Of a stretch of DNA of 64,000 nt, positions 9,001 to 18,855 are shown in pieces; the stretch's first letter is position 1; each line of letters starts with the position of its first letter. Position numbers and translations under genes: made by a program. A model generated the notes under the pieces. It was given only the letters and a program-made list of their open reading frames with translations, did no database searches and was not told the origin of the DNA. The DNA comes from Spirosoma agri (GTDB lineage: Bacteria; Bacteroidota; Bacteroidia; Cytophagales; Spirosomataceae): NCBI RefSeq assembly GCF_010747415.1, contig NZ_JAAGNZ010000001.1, positions 1,426,001-1,490,000 of the forward strand, read 5' to 3'.

Positions 9001-9034
9001 AATCATTTACTTCTCTATGATTGGTATGCCTGAC

Positions 9035-10183
9035 TCACTTCAAAATCTTTTTGTATTCGTTCAGGAGTTTCTGCGTAACGACTTCAATGTCATATTCTTT
9101 CTTTAACAGGGCCGTTGCATTTCTGCTTATTTGCTGACGTAATTCGTCATCGCCAAGAATTTTTTCAAGCCCCTGCCGTACGCTATCCGGGGTTTGCTGA
9201 TCGATAATTTCTGCGGCCTGACTCTGACGAATAACTTCGCCAAAACCAACCCGATCTGAAACAAGCGTGGGCGTACCAGCCGCCATTGCTTCCAGAACAG
9301 CTATGGAAAAGCCTTCTGAATAGGAGGGAAGGACAAATAGATCAGCGTCGGCAAGGGCCGCTTTTTTGTCGTCACCCGTTATCATACCCACTAATTTTAT
9401 TGAGTCTTCGAGTTGGTGAGTTTCGATAAACTGACGGATCGTACTCTCATAGCCATCATCGGACCCGGCCAAAATCAGTACGGTAGCGGGGTTGGTACGG
9501 ATATACTCACGAAATGCAGGTAGTAATATATCCAGCCCCTTTTTGACATTGAGCCTGCTCATGAAAAGCACGATCTTTCGATCAGATGAAAGGCCGATTT
9601 TCCTTCTAAATGTTCCTTTTGGCGGTAACGCAGCAAAGTCACTCAACCGAATGCCATTGGGAATGATGGCTGTTTTTGTTGAATGCGAGCCCAGGTAGTG
9701 ATTGACATCCTGTTGTTCGCCAGCACTCAAGACCTGAATTAAAGCAGCCCGGCGCAAATAAGCCTTTTGCGCCATTGTGTCAATGAGTTCTTTCTTCCAG
9801 CGGTTGTGTGCGTAGACCCAATGATCGAGAACACCATGCGGTGTTATTACTTTCGCCACCGTCCGATCAACAAAAAAAGGGGCTAGTGTACCGAAGTGCC
9901 ATAAACCGTGGCAATGAACGATATCAAACCGGCGAATATTTTTTGTCAGATATTGATATAACTCAATCGAAAATTCACGAAAAAATCGGCTGATGACCGG
10001 TGTTCGCTGACACAGAATTAATTCTACGCCGTTTGGAATAGGGTAGGGCTTTTCACCGGCTGATATAGGACTAAGGATAGTTACCTGATGGCCTTGTTGC
10101 AGTGCGGCTGCGGCATGGTCAAAAATCACTTTAGGAGGGCCGCCTATTTCCCAGGAATAAGCGCAGATATGAAGAATTCGCAT
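9035..10183 (-). CDS. Glycosyltransferase family 4
   Basis: 382-residue GT-B retaining glycosyltransferase. Seen: the N-terminal acceptor domain opens with ILHICAYSWEIGGPPKV (glycine-rich loop), and the C-terminal donor domain carries IVLFMSRLNVKKGLDI, then the EX7E-type motif LPSYSEGFSIAVLEAMAAG near residue 290. No signal peptide or membrane helix. It is 21 nt downstream of another GT4 on the same strand, hence co-transcribed. Such enzymes extend lipid-linked glycans in the cytoplasm; nucleotide sugar and linkage cannot be predicted. Confidence 0.88.
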   Translation of the reverse strand: MRILHICAYSWEIGGPPKVIFDHAAAALQQGHQVTILSPISAGEKPYPIPNGVELILCQRTPVISRFFREFSIELYQYLTKNIRRFDIVHCHGLWHFGTLAPFFVDRTVAKVITPHGVLDHWVYAHNRWKKELIDTMAQKAYLRRAALIQVLSAGEQQDVNHYLGSHSTKTAIIPNGIRLSDFAALPPKGTFRRKIGLSSDRKIVLFMSRLNVKKGLDILLPAFREYIRTNPATVLILAGSDDGYESTIRQFIETHQLEDSIKLVGMITGDDKKAALADADLFVLPSYSEGFSIAVLEAMAAGTPTLVSDRVGFGEVIRQSQAAEIIDQQTPDSVRQGLEKILGDDELRQQISRNATALLKKEYDIEVVTQKLLNEYKKILK

Positions 10184-10204
10184 AAGAGTGTGCGAAGTTA
10201 CTAA

Positions 10205-11371
10205 TTACGAGGTGACTTTTATAAATCCCCGGAGCATGTCCTGCGCAACGGCATTGGGAGAATAGGTGGCAATCAATTGCTTGGCGGCTTGACTCATTTG
10301 GTGCGTATCTACGGTACCATCCATAAACTGAGCCATCCGTCGGACTAACTGATCAGGCTGGTTTGGATCAAAGACAAAACCGTTCTGGCCATCGTGTACC
10401 AGGTCGGGTACGCAGCCACACCGATCGGACACAAGCACCGGTAGCCCGCAAGCCATCGCTTCGTTTACCACCAGCCCCCAGGGTTCCGATCGGCTTGGTA
10501 AAACCAAAATGTTGCTCAGTGCCAATATTTCAGGAACTTCGTACCAGGGCCGACCCGGCAGCAAGGACACTGATCCGGCTAATCCCAGCTCATTTACCTG
10601 ATTGACCAGCTTCGTCCGTTCGGTGCCGTCGCCGAGAATAAGTAATCCCCAGTTTTTTCCGTTAGACGATGTCTTAATTGCTTTGGCAAAGGCGTCCAGA
10701 AGTAGCGGCAAATTTTTAAACTCAATCAGTCGTCCGACAAAGACAAAATTGTTGGGTTTTAGCGTCAGGGCCTGCTGCCGTTCTGTTCGGGTAGGTAGCG
10801 CCTGTTCGTAGACCGACTGAATCGTGTCGTTATCGACCGCGTTGCGACGTAGCAGAATTTTAGCGGGATCAGCGCCAATCGAAATCAGGTAGTTCGCCGA
10901 CTGGTTTCCAAAGCAAAAAAAACCATCGCATCGATCGAACAGCCACTTCTTAAACTGTTCTTTTCGGCTGCCCCGCTGCTGATCCGCTACCGTGCTTTCG
11001 TTCTGCATGATGACACGAACACCATTGGCTTTGGCCCACAGCAGAATCATGACCTGAGCTGGATCGTAATAGCCCGTGAGGTTGATGACATCCGGTCGAA
11101 ACGCTCTTACGCGCTGAAGCAGCACGCGCGTTCGGTCGAAGAGGCTAACATTTTCGATGTAGCGATCAAAGAGTAGCTCGTAATCGTACGCGTACGTTGG
11201 CGCAGTGCTATCCGTCACTGATTCCATACCAGTCCGGGAACGTTCGCTACGGGCAATTTGTAGCACCTTTACCGTCACGTCCGGTTGATTGTCTACCAAC
11301 CGTTGTAGTGCCTGAAAAACACTGGATTTGTAGTGAGCCCAGAGAATATTATGGACAATAAGAATACGCAT
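10205..11371 (-). CDS. Glycosyltransferase family 4
   Basis: 388-residue GT-B enzyme. Seen: ILIVHNILWAHYKSSVF at the start; the donor domain has NFVFVGRLIEFKNLPLL, and the EX7E motif LPSRSEPWGLVVNEAMACG near residue 300, with the first acidic residue in the RSEP context. The start codon shares one base with the stop of the upstream O-antigen ligase gene (TGATG), which indicates coupling. Substrate unknown. It is only distantly similar to the neighbouring GT4 at 9035, so it is not a recent duplicate. Confidence 0.87.
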   Translation of the reverse strand: MRILIVHNILWAHYKSSVFQALQRLVDNQPDVTVKVLQIARSERSRTGMESVTDSTAPTYAYDYELLFDRYIENVSLFDRTRVLLQRVRAFRPDVINLTGYYDPAQVMILLWAKANGVRVIMQNESTVADQQRGSRKEQFKKWLFDRCDGFFCFGNQSANYLISIGADPAKILLRRNAVDNDTIQSVYEQALPTRTERQQALTLKPNNFVFVGRLIEFKNLPLLLDAFAKAIKTSSNGKNWGLLILGDGTERTKLVNQVNELGLAGSVSLLPGRPWYEVPEILALSNILVLPSRSEPWGLVVNEAMACGLPVLVSDRCGCVPDLVHDGQNGFVFDPNQPDQLVRRMAQFMDGTVDTHQMSQAAKQLIATYSPNAVAQDMLRGFIKVTS

Positions 11372-12750
11372 CAGGCGGGCTGAGCGTTTGGAATGACAAC
11401 ATACTCGTCCGTTTCCTTGATCGGTTTGGGATCAGACAGATAAGCAGGGAATAAATGCTCAATGCCGATAAACCGAATCATGAGCGCCAGCGGAAACCAG
11501 AAGGAGATTTCATTTGGACGACCATTGGTGAACAGCGTGACCAGGATCAGCATGTAGAAATAGGCCAGAAATGTACTCATGGGGTTCGGATTGGTACGCA
11601 TGATTTTCTGGACATGATAGAAAGCTTTGGCGTTTACCCCCGCAAAAAGAACAAATCCCAGTAATCCTGTATTCGTGAGCGATTCCAGAATAGGAATATC
11701 GAGGTATAAAAATTTATAGCCGAATCCCAGAATTAACATATACAGGTGACCAACCAGTACATTGGTAAGGAACGTAGCACTAACGGAACGGTTGGCTGCC
11801 GAGGCATCCAGGGTTGCTTTATAGGCTGCTCCTTTCACTTTCAGACCCAATAGGGCGTAAATGTTCTCTAGATTTCGTTCCGCAAAGGCCAGGACGTAGC
11901 TATACAAAATACCGTAGGTGTCGCTAAATCGCTGAAAGAAGATGATTACCCCAACGATGCCTAAAATAATCGTGATAATGGGTACTGGCTTAAAAATTCC
12001 CCGCACAGCCATTTTAATCTGAGTAGGTCGAACATTGTAAATCATGAAGAAAACCAGCGCAACGAGCAGAGCCAGAACACTCGATCGGGTCTGAGTCAGC
12101 ACAAGAATAGCAACGCTCAGGAGCCCAGAGAACAAGCAGACCAAACGAAAAATGATTCCGGTCTGTGGGCGCAATGCCCAGATGGCACAGGCTACGGCGC
12201 CCATAAACGCGTTACGTGCAAAGGCATGAGGATTGCCGGACCCTTCGTCGTTATCACCCAGGGTAATGGTTGCCCGTTGCCCAATCGCCCAGGTCGGATT
12301 CGTCATCAACGAATAAATAAGACCCAGATTGGAGACGAGTGTGAACAGAATAACAACTGGTACGAACACACGCAAGATGTCGTTCGGAATGTTGATAAGC
12401 AGGAAAAGGAATATAAAAATGTAAGCGTAATAGATCATGTCTTTGGTATAATCCTTAAAACCTGGATCGCCCAAATAAACATACATGTAGAAAATACTAA
12501 GGAATAGGAATCCTATACCCATCCAGAACATAGACATATTAGGACGGTACAAACGCCGAAAGAGCGTAAATGGAACCATCAGCACCAGTCCTCCGGCCAG
12601 GGCAGCCGCGGTGAATGTCGTGCTGCCAGGCGCAAGTTTCAGGGTTTCCCGAAAGAAGAAAATAAGAGGAGATCCATCGATCAGAATGCATATACCCAAC
12701 ACCATTCGCATGTAGTCGAGCGTCTGCAAAAAACGAATGAAACGATCCAT
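11371..12750 (-). CDS. O-antigen ligase/polymerase family membrane protein
   Basis: About 459 residues from ATG 12750 (MDRFIRFLQTLDYM). An upstream in-frame ATG at 12948 would overlap the neighbouring GT2 by more than 100 nt. Seen: ten or more hydrophobic segments, a large periplasmic-type loop in the C-terminal half (around ENIYALLGLKVKGAAYKATLDAS), and LTQTRSSVLALLVALVFF, resembling the Wzy_C/WaaL segment that follows a conserved arginine. It may polymerise repeat units or ligate them to a lipid or protein. In a locus that also has an ABC exporter a ligase role is the simpler reading, but Wzy and WaaL cannot be separated by sequence. Confidence 0.75.
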   Translation of the reverse strand: MDRFIRFLQTLDYMRMVLGICILIDGSPLIFFFRETLKLAPGSTTFTAAALAGGLVLMVPFTLFRRLYRPNMSMFWMGIGFLFLSIFYMYVYLGDPGFKDYTKDMIYYAYIFIFLFLLINIPNDILRVFVPVVILFTLVSNLGLIYSLMTNPTWAIGQRATITLGDNDEGSGNPHAFARNAFMGAVACAIWALRPQTGIIFRLVCLFSGLLSVAILVLTQTRSSVLALLVALVFFMIYNVRPTQIKMAVRGIFKPVPIITIILGIVGVIIFFQRFSDTYGILYSYVLAFAERNLENIYALLGLKVKGAAYKATLDASAANRSVSATFLTNVLVGHLYMLILGFGYKFLYLDIPILESLTNTGLLGFVLFAGVNAKAFYHVQKIMRTNPNPMSTFLAYFYMLILVTLFTNGRPNEISFWFPLALMIRFIGIEHLFPAYLSDPKPIKETDEYVVIPNAQPA

Positions 12751-12823
12751 AGCTAGTCTGTTTTTACGCTTTTTAATCAATAGAAAGAAAGCGTTAATGA
12801 AATTCTTATCGGATGTCTGATGG

Positions 12824-13717
12824 CTATTTCTGAATAGCCCGACGTAGTTGTAGCCGATGCCGAACGTAGCCAAACTGGCCCTGGAACGCAAACGTAGCCA
12901 GTTTACGCAATCGGCAATAACGACGCCAAAATGCTTCCCCAAACGCACTGCGTAGCTGAGGCTGATATTTTTCTTTTACTGATTGATGCTCACTCGTGCC
13001 TACGGTCTGAATCGTTGACGACTTGGCATTGGGCTGAACGCGAAAACCGCCCCAAAAGCCATCGACGTGCCGAAATTGAACGCCTTCCTGAACCCCCAAT
13101 CGGGAAACGATCTCGTAATCGATCACAAAGCGCAGACTTTCGTCCAAAAGGCCAAACTGTTCCAGGCGTTCCCGCTTAATGAACAGCGACTGGTTAAACA
13201 CCTGCATCCCTTCATAAATTTGGCACTCGACACAAAACTTAGGAGCACGAAGTTCCTCAAGAATAACGTCTTTTTCGTCGGTGATGTACATGTCTCCGAA
13301 AAAAACGTCCGTATTGGGTGCCTTACGCCATGCGTTGGCTACGCAGGAGAACGCATCGGGCGCAAATACGTCGTCGGAATTCTGAAAAGCTACGTAATCG
13401 CCGGTAGCCATCCGAAAGCCTTTGTTGATGGCATCCGTTTGACCCCGATCTTTCTCACTGACCCAGCCAGCCAGAAAAGGCTCGTACTTTTTAATGATTT
13501 CCAGACTACCGTCCGTTGAACCACCGTCGATAATAAAGTACTCTAGATTCGGATATTGTTGATTCAGCACACTCAGAATCGTCCGTTCCAGATACTCAAC
13601 CTGATTGTACGAAGGCGTTACCACCGTCAGCTTGGGGTAAGCCTTCCCATCGGGTGTTACTATTGGCTCATAGGGTTTGGTAACGAACGAGTAGAGTGAA
13701 TTGTCTGAGTTGAGCAT
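12824..13717 (-). CDS. Glycosyltransferase family 2
   Basis: 297 residues. Seen: LTVVTPSYNQVEYLERT near residue 28; NLEYFIIDGGSTDGS; FQNSDDVF as the metal-binding site; and a conserved FVIDYEIVSRLG segment near 220. This is the common WcaA/SpsA-like GT2 group. It begins 4 nt before the stop of the GT4 gene on the upstream side (stop at 13722), so the two are co-transcribed. The basic C-terminal tail (RLRKLATFAFQGQFGYVRHRLQLRR) may help membrane association. Sugar unknown. Confidence 0.87.
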   Translation of the reverse strand: MLNSDNSLYSFVTKPYEPIVTPDGKAYPKLTVVTPSYNQVEYLERTILSVLNQQYPNLEYFIIDGGSTDGSLEIIKKYEPFLAGWVSEKDRGQTDAINKGFRMATGDYVAFQNSDDVFAPDAFSCVANAWRKAPNTDVFFGDMYITDEKDVILEELRAPKFCVECQIYEGMQVFNQSLFIKRERLEQFGLLDESLRFVIDYEIVSRLGVQEGVQFRHVDGFWGGFRVQPNAKSSTIQTVGTSEHQSVKEKYQPQLRSAFGEAFWRRYCRLRKLATFAFQGQFGYVRHRLQLRRAIQK

Positions 13718-13721
13718 GCGT

Positions 13722-14825
13722 TTATACTAGTGACTGATAGACCTCCAGCGTCTGCTGAGCGGTTTGGTCGCACGAAAAATGGGTCAGTCGTTCTGTCCCT
13801 TTCTGCCGTAAATCCTTGCGCAATGCACTGTCTGTTAGTACTCGTTCTACCGCATTCGCCATCGATTCATCCTCTTCCGGATCAAAATAAACGGCGGCTT
13901 CTCTGGCAACTTCGGGTAATGAGCTTCTGTCGCTCAAAATGGCAGGACAGCCAGCACTAAATGCCTCAAGCACAGGGATGCCAAAGCCTTCGTTAAGCGA
14001 TGGGAAGACAAATGCCTGTGCGTTCTGGTATAAGCTAAAAAGGCTATCGTCGGTGATGGGTCGAAAATGTACCCGGTCGGCCAATTGAGCCGCCTGGAAG
14101 GAAGCCTGTTCACTGGCGGTGAACGTTCCACCACCCGCACAGACGATGTGCAGGTCAGGATGACGATTCAGTACGGGCCGGATCGCGCTAAAAAATTTGT
14201 CGAAATTTTTATAGAGCCCGCGTTTACCGACGTAGAGCAGATAAGGAAAATCGATTGAGGTCTTGACCTGATTCAGTGAACTGGTCTGAAAATTAGTGCC
14301 CAACGGTATGACGCTAATTTTATCCGGATCAACGGGGAAAAATCGTACTATTTCCTGTTTAGAGAACTCTGATATCGAAATAATTCGATTGGCCCGCTGC
14401 ATTAATTCCTTCTTGGCTTCATACAACCCTTCACCCAGATCCGGATACTGTTTACCATATCGTTCGCTGGTGGCGTCATAAAACGTTAAGACGAAAGGCT
14501 TCTTGCCAATCGAATTCAGGAAATAGCGGTGGTAATACGTCGGGTGAAAAATATCGAACCGGCCGGCCTTCACGCGCTGTAAACTATACAGACGATTCAG
14601 GAGGGAGGCCGCTCGATTTACATTACGTACATGGGCCAGTTGCCGATAACGAAAATGATTACTAAATGATGCCTTGTTCAGGTACTCGTTATTGGATAAG
14701 AGCAGCGACAATTCAAAATCTATATCAGAACGATTGGAAAACGAACTCATCAAGTCAAAGAAATACCTGGACACGCCCCCATAGGCTAGACCCGTAAAGC
14801 ATTGATGATCGAATAAAACGTTCAT
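13722..14825 (-). CDS. Glycosyltransferase family 4 (WbaZ/mannosyltransferase-like)
   Basis: About 367 residues from ATG 14825 (MNVLFDHQCFTGLAYGG), a typical start for this GT4 subgroup; the longer reading from 14873 adds a hydrophobic leader that I judge spurious. Seen: YGGVSRYFFDL glycine loop; DIFHPTYYHRYFL; donor domain FPYLLYVGKRGLYKNF; and the EX7E motif PSLNEGFGIPVLEAFSAGCP near residue 280. These features match the mannosyltransferase-like GT4 group of O-antigen loci. Probably cytoplasmic. It is followed after 104 nt upstream by the GT8-like gene at 14930. Confidence 0.87.
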   Translation of the reverse strand: MNVLFDHQCFTGLAYGGVSRYFFDLMSSFSNRSDIDFELSLLLSNNEYLNKASFSNHFRYRQLAHVRNVNRAASLLNRLYSLQRVKAGRFDIFHPTYYHRYFLNSIGKKPFVLTFYDATSERYGKQYPDLGEGLYEAKKELMQRANRIISISEFSKQEIVRFFPVDPDKISVIPLGTNFQTSSLNQVKTSIDFPYLLYVGKRGLYKNFDKFFSAIRPVLNRHPDLHIVCAGGGTFTASEQASFQAAQLADRVHFRPITDDSLFSLYQNAQAFVFPSLNEGFGIPVLEAFSAGCPAILSDRSSLPEVAREAAVYFDPEEDESMANAVERVLTDSALRKDLRQKGTERLTHFSCDQTAQQTLEVYQSLV

Positions 14826-14929
14826 GAACAAGAATAAGATAGTTTGTATTTTTTCTAGAAAATACGCCTGCAAAAATACAACTTATAGCGGTAAAACCAA
14901 GATTATGTGTGCTCTACTCTATGAAGGAT

Positions 14930-15946
14930 TCAGCGTAGAACGGGTAAGGGCACGCTGTCGACAAACTGCGTAACGATCCGCATCGCTTCTACCGTTGTGT
15001 GTCGCCAGCCTCTCAAAACGACAGGCTCAGGTTGCTGGCCATAAGCTGGTCTGATCGTCATTAATACCGGATTATTGTGCGCAGAAACGGATTTGCTGTA
15101 ATCCGCTACCAACATTGCGGCATCAGGTCGATTGCTTAGGTTCAGCCGATTCTGGTGGGGGAAGAACCCCTCATCGGCGTTATAAAGCCCCTTTGCGTTA
15201 ACAAACAGCAAGGGTTCATCGCTATCGCTTACCGCCCATGAGCCAGCCTTTTTTTGTAACTGCCGCTCCGGTAGATTCCACAACGCTACGTTCCAGGCTG
15301 TATCTCTAACCAAGACTACGTCCTGGAAAAAAACCGGTACATGCATTAACCATAACTGATCTGTGCATAACCCGTTGCAGAAATTGACAAAGGCCCGCTC
15401 TTCAACCCGGTCGCGCCACCAGGCTAGTAGCCTGTTCGTTTCATCTGAGCGTCGAAACGCCAGAAAGTCAGCACTGTAAAGACCGATATTCTGAAAGAAC
15501 TTCTCATCCGGCCAATCACTGCCAGGCTTAGCCGTTTTAGCCGGAGAACGGGTAATGTGCGGTGTAAGCAGGAGGGTAGCCGTACTAAGACGATTCCAGA
15601 TGGGCGTTAAGGTGCTCAAGAACTGAACGTTCGGGTCTGCGTAGACCACGATGTTCTCATCCGTGAACCGACGAAACGCTTCCTGAACAAAAGCGGGTTT
15701 GCAGGCTGCCGCAAACTCAGTTGGCGTGTACTGGGCTGATAGCTTGGCTAGTTGTTCCGGTGAGAGTAGTTCACTTACCGGTAATAACGTGTAAGGTGAC
15801 TGGAAACCAGCCGGGAGATGAGCGGGATCGTCAACTAATCCAATGACAACGGAATGCGTTTTGTCATTAGCTGTGTAGTTCGTGAAACTATCACCTAACG
15901 CAAACGCCTGCGGCAATTGTTGGATCGTACAAAGAGTTATCAGCAC
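14930..15946 (-). CDS. GT8-like/uncharacterised glycosyltransferase (paralogue A)
   Basis: 338 residues, GTG start at 15946. It is clearly related to the protein at 18856-19863: both begin with a short beta-strand plus TI, have ALGDSF/TLGDSL, VIGLVD, AVKPFYI/ACKPAFV, VYADPNV / IYFDPDI, and FCNGLCTDQLWL / LCNGLFVDQHWV. The ADPN segment replaces the DPD metal motif of the partner. Proteins of this kind resemble nucleotide-diphospho-sugar (GT8-like) transferases. It probably transfers a hexose to the surface glycan. It lies between GT4 and GT2 genes of the same operon. Confidence 0.68.
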   Translation of the reverse strand: MLITLCTIQQLPQAFALGDSFTNYTANDKTHSVVIGLVDDPAHLPAGFQSPYTLLPVSELLSPEQLAKLSAQYTPTEFAAACKPAFVQEAFRRFTDENIVVYADPNVQFLSTLTPIWNRLSTATLLLTPHITRSPAKTAKPGSDWPDEKFFQNIGLYSADFLAFRRSDETNRLLAWWRDRVEERAFVNFCNGLCTDQLWLMHVPVFFQDVVLVRDTAWNVALWNLPERQLQKKAGSWAVSDSDEPLLFVNAKGLYNADEGFFPHQNRLNLSNRPDAAMLVADYSKSVSAHNNPVLMTIRPAYGQQPEPVVLRGWRHTTVEAMRIVTQFVDSVPLPVLR

Positions 15947-15963
15947 AACAGAGTCAGAACTAG

Positions 15964-16986
15964 TTATTCAAGCACATCGCCGAAAGCGGCCAGATAAGGA
16001 GCATACCAGTTAGCGGCAGCGTCGGCATAGCGGTTATAGTTACCCTGTCTAAGGCTATCCAGAACCGGTTTCAATCGTCGCAGCCGATCATGTGGTAAGC
16101 AACTACGCATTGTATAGTGAGAAAGCCGTCGATGGAGCTGTTGAAGTCCAGGGGTATCCGGCGATACACGCTCGGCCAGCAGTTGACTGATGGCGGCTAA
16201 TTTAGCTTGCTTTTCGCGTAAAGGAGCCAGCTTTATGGTCCGATTCCGGATAAACCGATCACGGACCCGCACCCGTTCACCGGGCTCCTCCTGCCGCACA
16301 CCGACCTGCTGCTTGATATGGGTTCGGTACAACTGCAAAGGCTGATCAATGAATTGGATCGTATTGTAAGCGGCTGCTACCAGACCAATCCAGCCATCAT
16401 AAATATAACCGGGTACGTCATCAGGAAAGGGTAACACTTTACTCAAAAACGAACGGCGAATGGCGGTGGCACAGCCCATAACGCGATTTCCGTCAAGCAT
16501 TATCTCCATCATTTCGCCTTCCCGCCAGCGTCTCTGAGCCTCTTCATCGAATCGAATCCAGGTCCAGAATCGATTCTGTCGACCCTGTAAGTGCTCGTCC
16601 GTTACCCACGAATCGCAGAAAGCAAGTTGATCATCAGGGTGATTGCCCATATACTCAACCATTGTACTGATCTTGTTGGGAAACCAGTAGTCGTCCTGAT
16701 CGCAAATGAAAATCAGGTCGCCTGTGCATTCTGACAGAACACGTTCAAAATTTTTATTGGAGCCCAACTGAGTTTCATTAACCAGAATCCGCACAGGGAA
16801 CGGTGCTTCGGCTGCTAACCGTTCAAGCAACGAAACCGTGCCATCTGTCGAGCGGTCATCGCATACGACCAACTCATCGGGTAGCTGTTGCTGGTCGAGT
16901 AGACTTTGCCACTGTGCAGGCAGGTAAGCTTCCCCGTTGTATGTACACAAGGCAACGGATACAGTCGGTCGAACCGGATTTTTCAT
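15964..16986 (-). CDS. Glycosyltransferase family 2 (rhamnosyl/galactosyltransferase-like)
   Basis: About 340 residues from ATG 16986 (MKNPVRPTVSVALC). Seen: VSVALCTYNGEAYLPAQWQS, ELVVCDDRSTDGT, and the metal site FICDQDDYWFPNK near residue 96. This CDQDDYW pattern is typical of GT2 rhamnosyl-, galactosyl- and related transferases of O-antigen loci. A basic C-terminal half (RVRDRFIRNRTIKLAPLREK) follows the catalytic domain. It lies 9 nt downstream of the DUF5672 gene (stop 16996), hence co-transcribed. Donor unknown. Confidence 0.87.
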   Translation of the reverse strand: MKNPVRPTVSVALCTYNGEAYLPAQWQSLLDQQQLPDELVVCDDRSTDGTVSLLERLAAEAPFPVRILVNETQLGSNKNFERVLSECTGDLIFICDQDDYWFPNKISTMVEYMGNHPDDQLAFCDSWVTDEHLQGRQNRFWTWIRFDEEAQRRWREGEMMEIMLDGNRVMGCATAIRRSFLSKVLPFPDDVPGYIYDGWIGLVAAAYNTIQFIDQPLQLYRTHIKQQVGVRQEEPGERVRVRDRFIRNRTIKLAPLREKQAKLAAISQLLAERVSPDTPGLQQLHRRLSHYTMRSCLPHDRLRRLKPVLDSLRQGNYNRYADAAANWYAPYLAAFGDVLE

Positions 16987-16995
16987 TCTTAACAA

Positions 16996-17823
16996 TCAAA
17001 TTTGGTAACCATACTGAGCAAAAATCGGTCGCCAGTAATCCGTGCCATGGATATCCCAGGCATGACATCCAAACGGCAGCTGTCCGTTATTATAATGTTC
17101 AACGGCTCGTTTTGGGTAGAATTCGATGGCAAACCGCATGGCTATCTGGTAATCAGGAATACGCAGCAGAGGCCAATACCGATTTATTTCGATGCCCCAA
17201 AAGATATCTTCGTTGTAGTGATAATTAGGAATCCGCTCGTATCGTTCAATGCGACGCTCGAAACGATGTAACCAGCGAAGCATAGCAGGAATTCGCCTAA
17301 GCGAAAGTCCACCGTTTCCAACCCCGTTTAGACTGATTATTTCTTTCGGTGTCACGCCGTCTGGCTTTTTTAGGTCAAGCAGCGTTGCCACCTTTTTTTT
17401 TAGGTTGAACCATAATTCGTCTGACCGGCTGGTGAAGTCCCGGTCGCGAAGCCACGGCGCTCCAATATAATCGTATCCTTTTTTACACCAGTCAGCCAAC
17501 TCATCGCGGAATACAAACGCGTCTAATTGATGAATAAGAATATACTCAACGTCCGTAAATGCTTTGTAAAACTCTTCGGAAAGCATCAGCTTATTGTAAG
17601 CCTGAATATCAGTAAAAAAGCGATCGGCAAACGTTCTAACCTGCAAAATTGGATATAATTTCCGATAAAGCGAAATGTCGAGCGATTCAGGTGCCGCCAA
17701 CCATACCGGATAAGTACCCAACACCCGCATGCATTGCGTTAGCGCAATGTGCTCATACTCAGTTAGGGTCGGTTTATATACAGGAATGACTATGCCAGCG
17801 CTTACTATTGCTGTGTTCTTCAT
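16996..17823 (-). CDS. DUF5672 family protein (putative glycosyltransferase)
   Basis: 275 residues. Seen: IVIPVYKPTLTEYE near the N-terminus; VEYILIHQLDAFVFRDELAD, a likely GT-A-type strand with DAF in place of DxD; YDYIGAPWL; NGVGNGGLSLRR; and NEDIFWGIEI. This is the pattern of DUF5672, found in many bacterial glycan loci and in fungal proteins. The Q-L-D-A-F motif and the GNGGLSLR loop resemble GT-A donor sites, so it is probably a sugar transferase. Its start overlaps the stop of the GT9 gene by 4 nt (ATGA), suggesting coupling with that heptosyltransferase-like enzyme. Confidence 0.75.
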   Translation of the reverse strand: MKNTAIVSAGIVIPVYKPTLTEYEHIALTQCMRVLGTYPVWLAAPESLDISLYRKLYPILQVRTFADRFFTDIQAYNKLMLSEEFYKAFTDVEYILIHQLDAFVFRDELADWCKKGYDYIGAPWLRDRDFTSRSDELWFNLKKKVATLLDLKKPDGVTPKEIISLNGVGNGGLSLRRIPAMLRWLHRFERRIERYERIPNYHYNEDIFWGIEINRYWPLLRIPDYQIAMRFAIEFYPKRAVEHYNNGQLPFGCHAWDIHGTDYWRPIFAQYGYQI

Positions 17824-18854
17824 ACAAGTTTAGGTTGGCCTAATCGCTGAGCAGCAGCTTCCTGCACCCAGCCGTATGGAAGCTCAGAGCATGGATGACC
17901 AAAATTATTCAAAATGGTGATATCTTCTCCGCGCTTGTACCGGCCGGAGTAGGGCAGGTAGTCGACAAAGTCGAACAGTTGACCAAGTAAAAGAATGCTG
18001 GTTGCTCCTGTTGCGTTGGCCATATGAGCCGGTCCACTATCGATACCGATAAACAAATGAGATTGCCGAATAACCTCCGCTGTTTCCAGCAGACTTAACT
18101 GGCCGCACAGGTTTCTGAAACCGGGGTGTTTTTCGGTAATTACGGACTCCAACCCAACCTCGATAACTGGATACGGATAGGTGTCGAGCAGCCACCTGAC
18201 GAGCCTGTTCCAATTTTCGGGTGGCCAGTCTCGCATAACATGACTGGACTGACAATGGATAACAATGGGGGCTTCGCTGATGTTCAGCGATGATACGCGC
18301 TGACGGACTTTCTCCGGGATGTACATTTTCGGATCTGCGGTCAAAGCTGGCAAGCCCGCAGCCTGTGAAAACATATAGAGCAGATCACCACGATTGTAAT
18401 AATTATCGAACGTGAGATCGATTTGGTCGGCAGTGGGGTTGATGGGGTCTTCGGGGCAGTATTTGCACTTGCGATGCGAAATATGCATGTTGTAAACGGT
18501 ATCGAATATACCCGTTCGTAGCAGATACACCCGTTCGCTAGGGCACTTCTCAACAAGGTAATTATCCAGATCAGGATGGTATTTGACCAGTTCGACGTAC
18601 TGTTTGCGCACGAGCCAGATGAGATAGGCATCTGGATGACGCTGGCGCACTTCGCGCACTACGGGTTCACAGGCAATGATATCGCCCATTTGCTCCGACA
18701 AAATAATGGCTACCAATGGCCGATTTCCCGCCTTATATTTCAGCCAGCGCAGATAAATGTATTTCCATACGAATGACCGGAACTTGCCCACAATATGGGT
18801 GTATTTGTTGTACCGGTGAATCCAAAGTGCTCGCTGTTTCGACCATGAAGCCAT
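17820..18854 (-). CDS. Glycosyltransferase family 9 (heptosyltransferase-like)
   Basis: 344 residues of the ADP-heptose:LPS heptosyltransferase family. Seen: VAIILSEQMGDIIACEPVVREV, the GD-x-(I/V) N-terminal acceptor motif; YLIWLVRKQYVEL; a middle IVIHCQSSHVMRDWPPENW segment for the donor; and SHLFIGIDSGPAHMANATG, the family's most conserved stretch, near residue 270. All core motifs are present. It probably adds a heptose or hexose to the LPS core or a related glycan. The GmhA-like gene at 37157 could supply heptose precursor, but is about 20 kb away, so this link is only an inference. Confidence 0.85.
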   Translation of the reverse strand: MASWSKQRALWIHRYNKYTHIVGKFRSFVWKYIYLRWLKYKAGNRPLVAIILSEQMGDIIACEPVVREVRQRHPDAYLIWLVRKQYVELVKYHPDLDNYLVEKCPSERVYLLRTGIFDTVYNMHISHRKCKYCPEDPINPTADQIDLTFDNYYNRGDLLYMFSQAAGLPALTADPKMYIPEKVRQRVSSLNISEAPIVIHCQSSHVMRDWPPENWNRLVRWLLDTYPYPVIEVGLESVITEKHPGFRNLCGQLSLLETAEVIRQSHLFIGIDSGPAHMANATGATSILLLGQLFDFVDYLPYSGRYKRGEDITILNNFGHPCSELPYGWVQEAAAQRLGQPKLV

Positions 18855-18855
18855 A

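Noticed and set aside
16803..17228. Plus-strand ORF across the GT2/DUF5672 junction
   Set aside because: Antisense to two confirmed genes, low-complexity translation and no start region.
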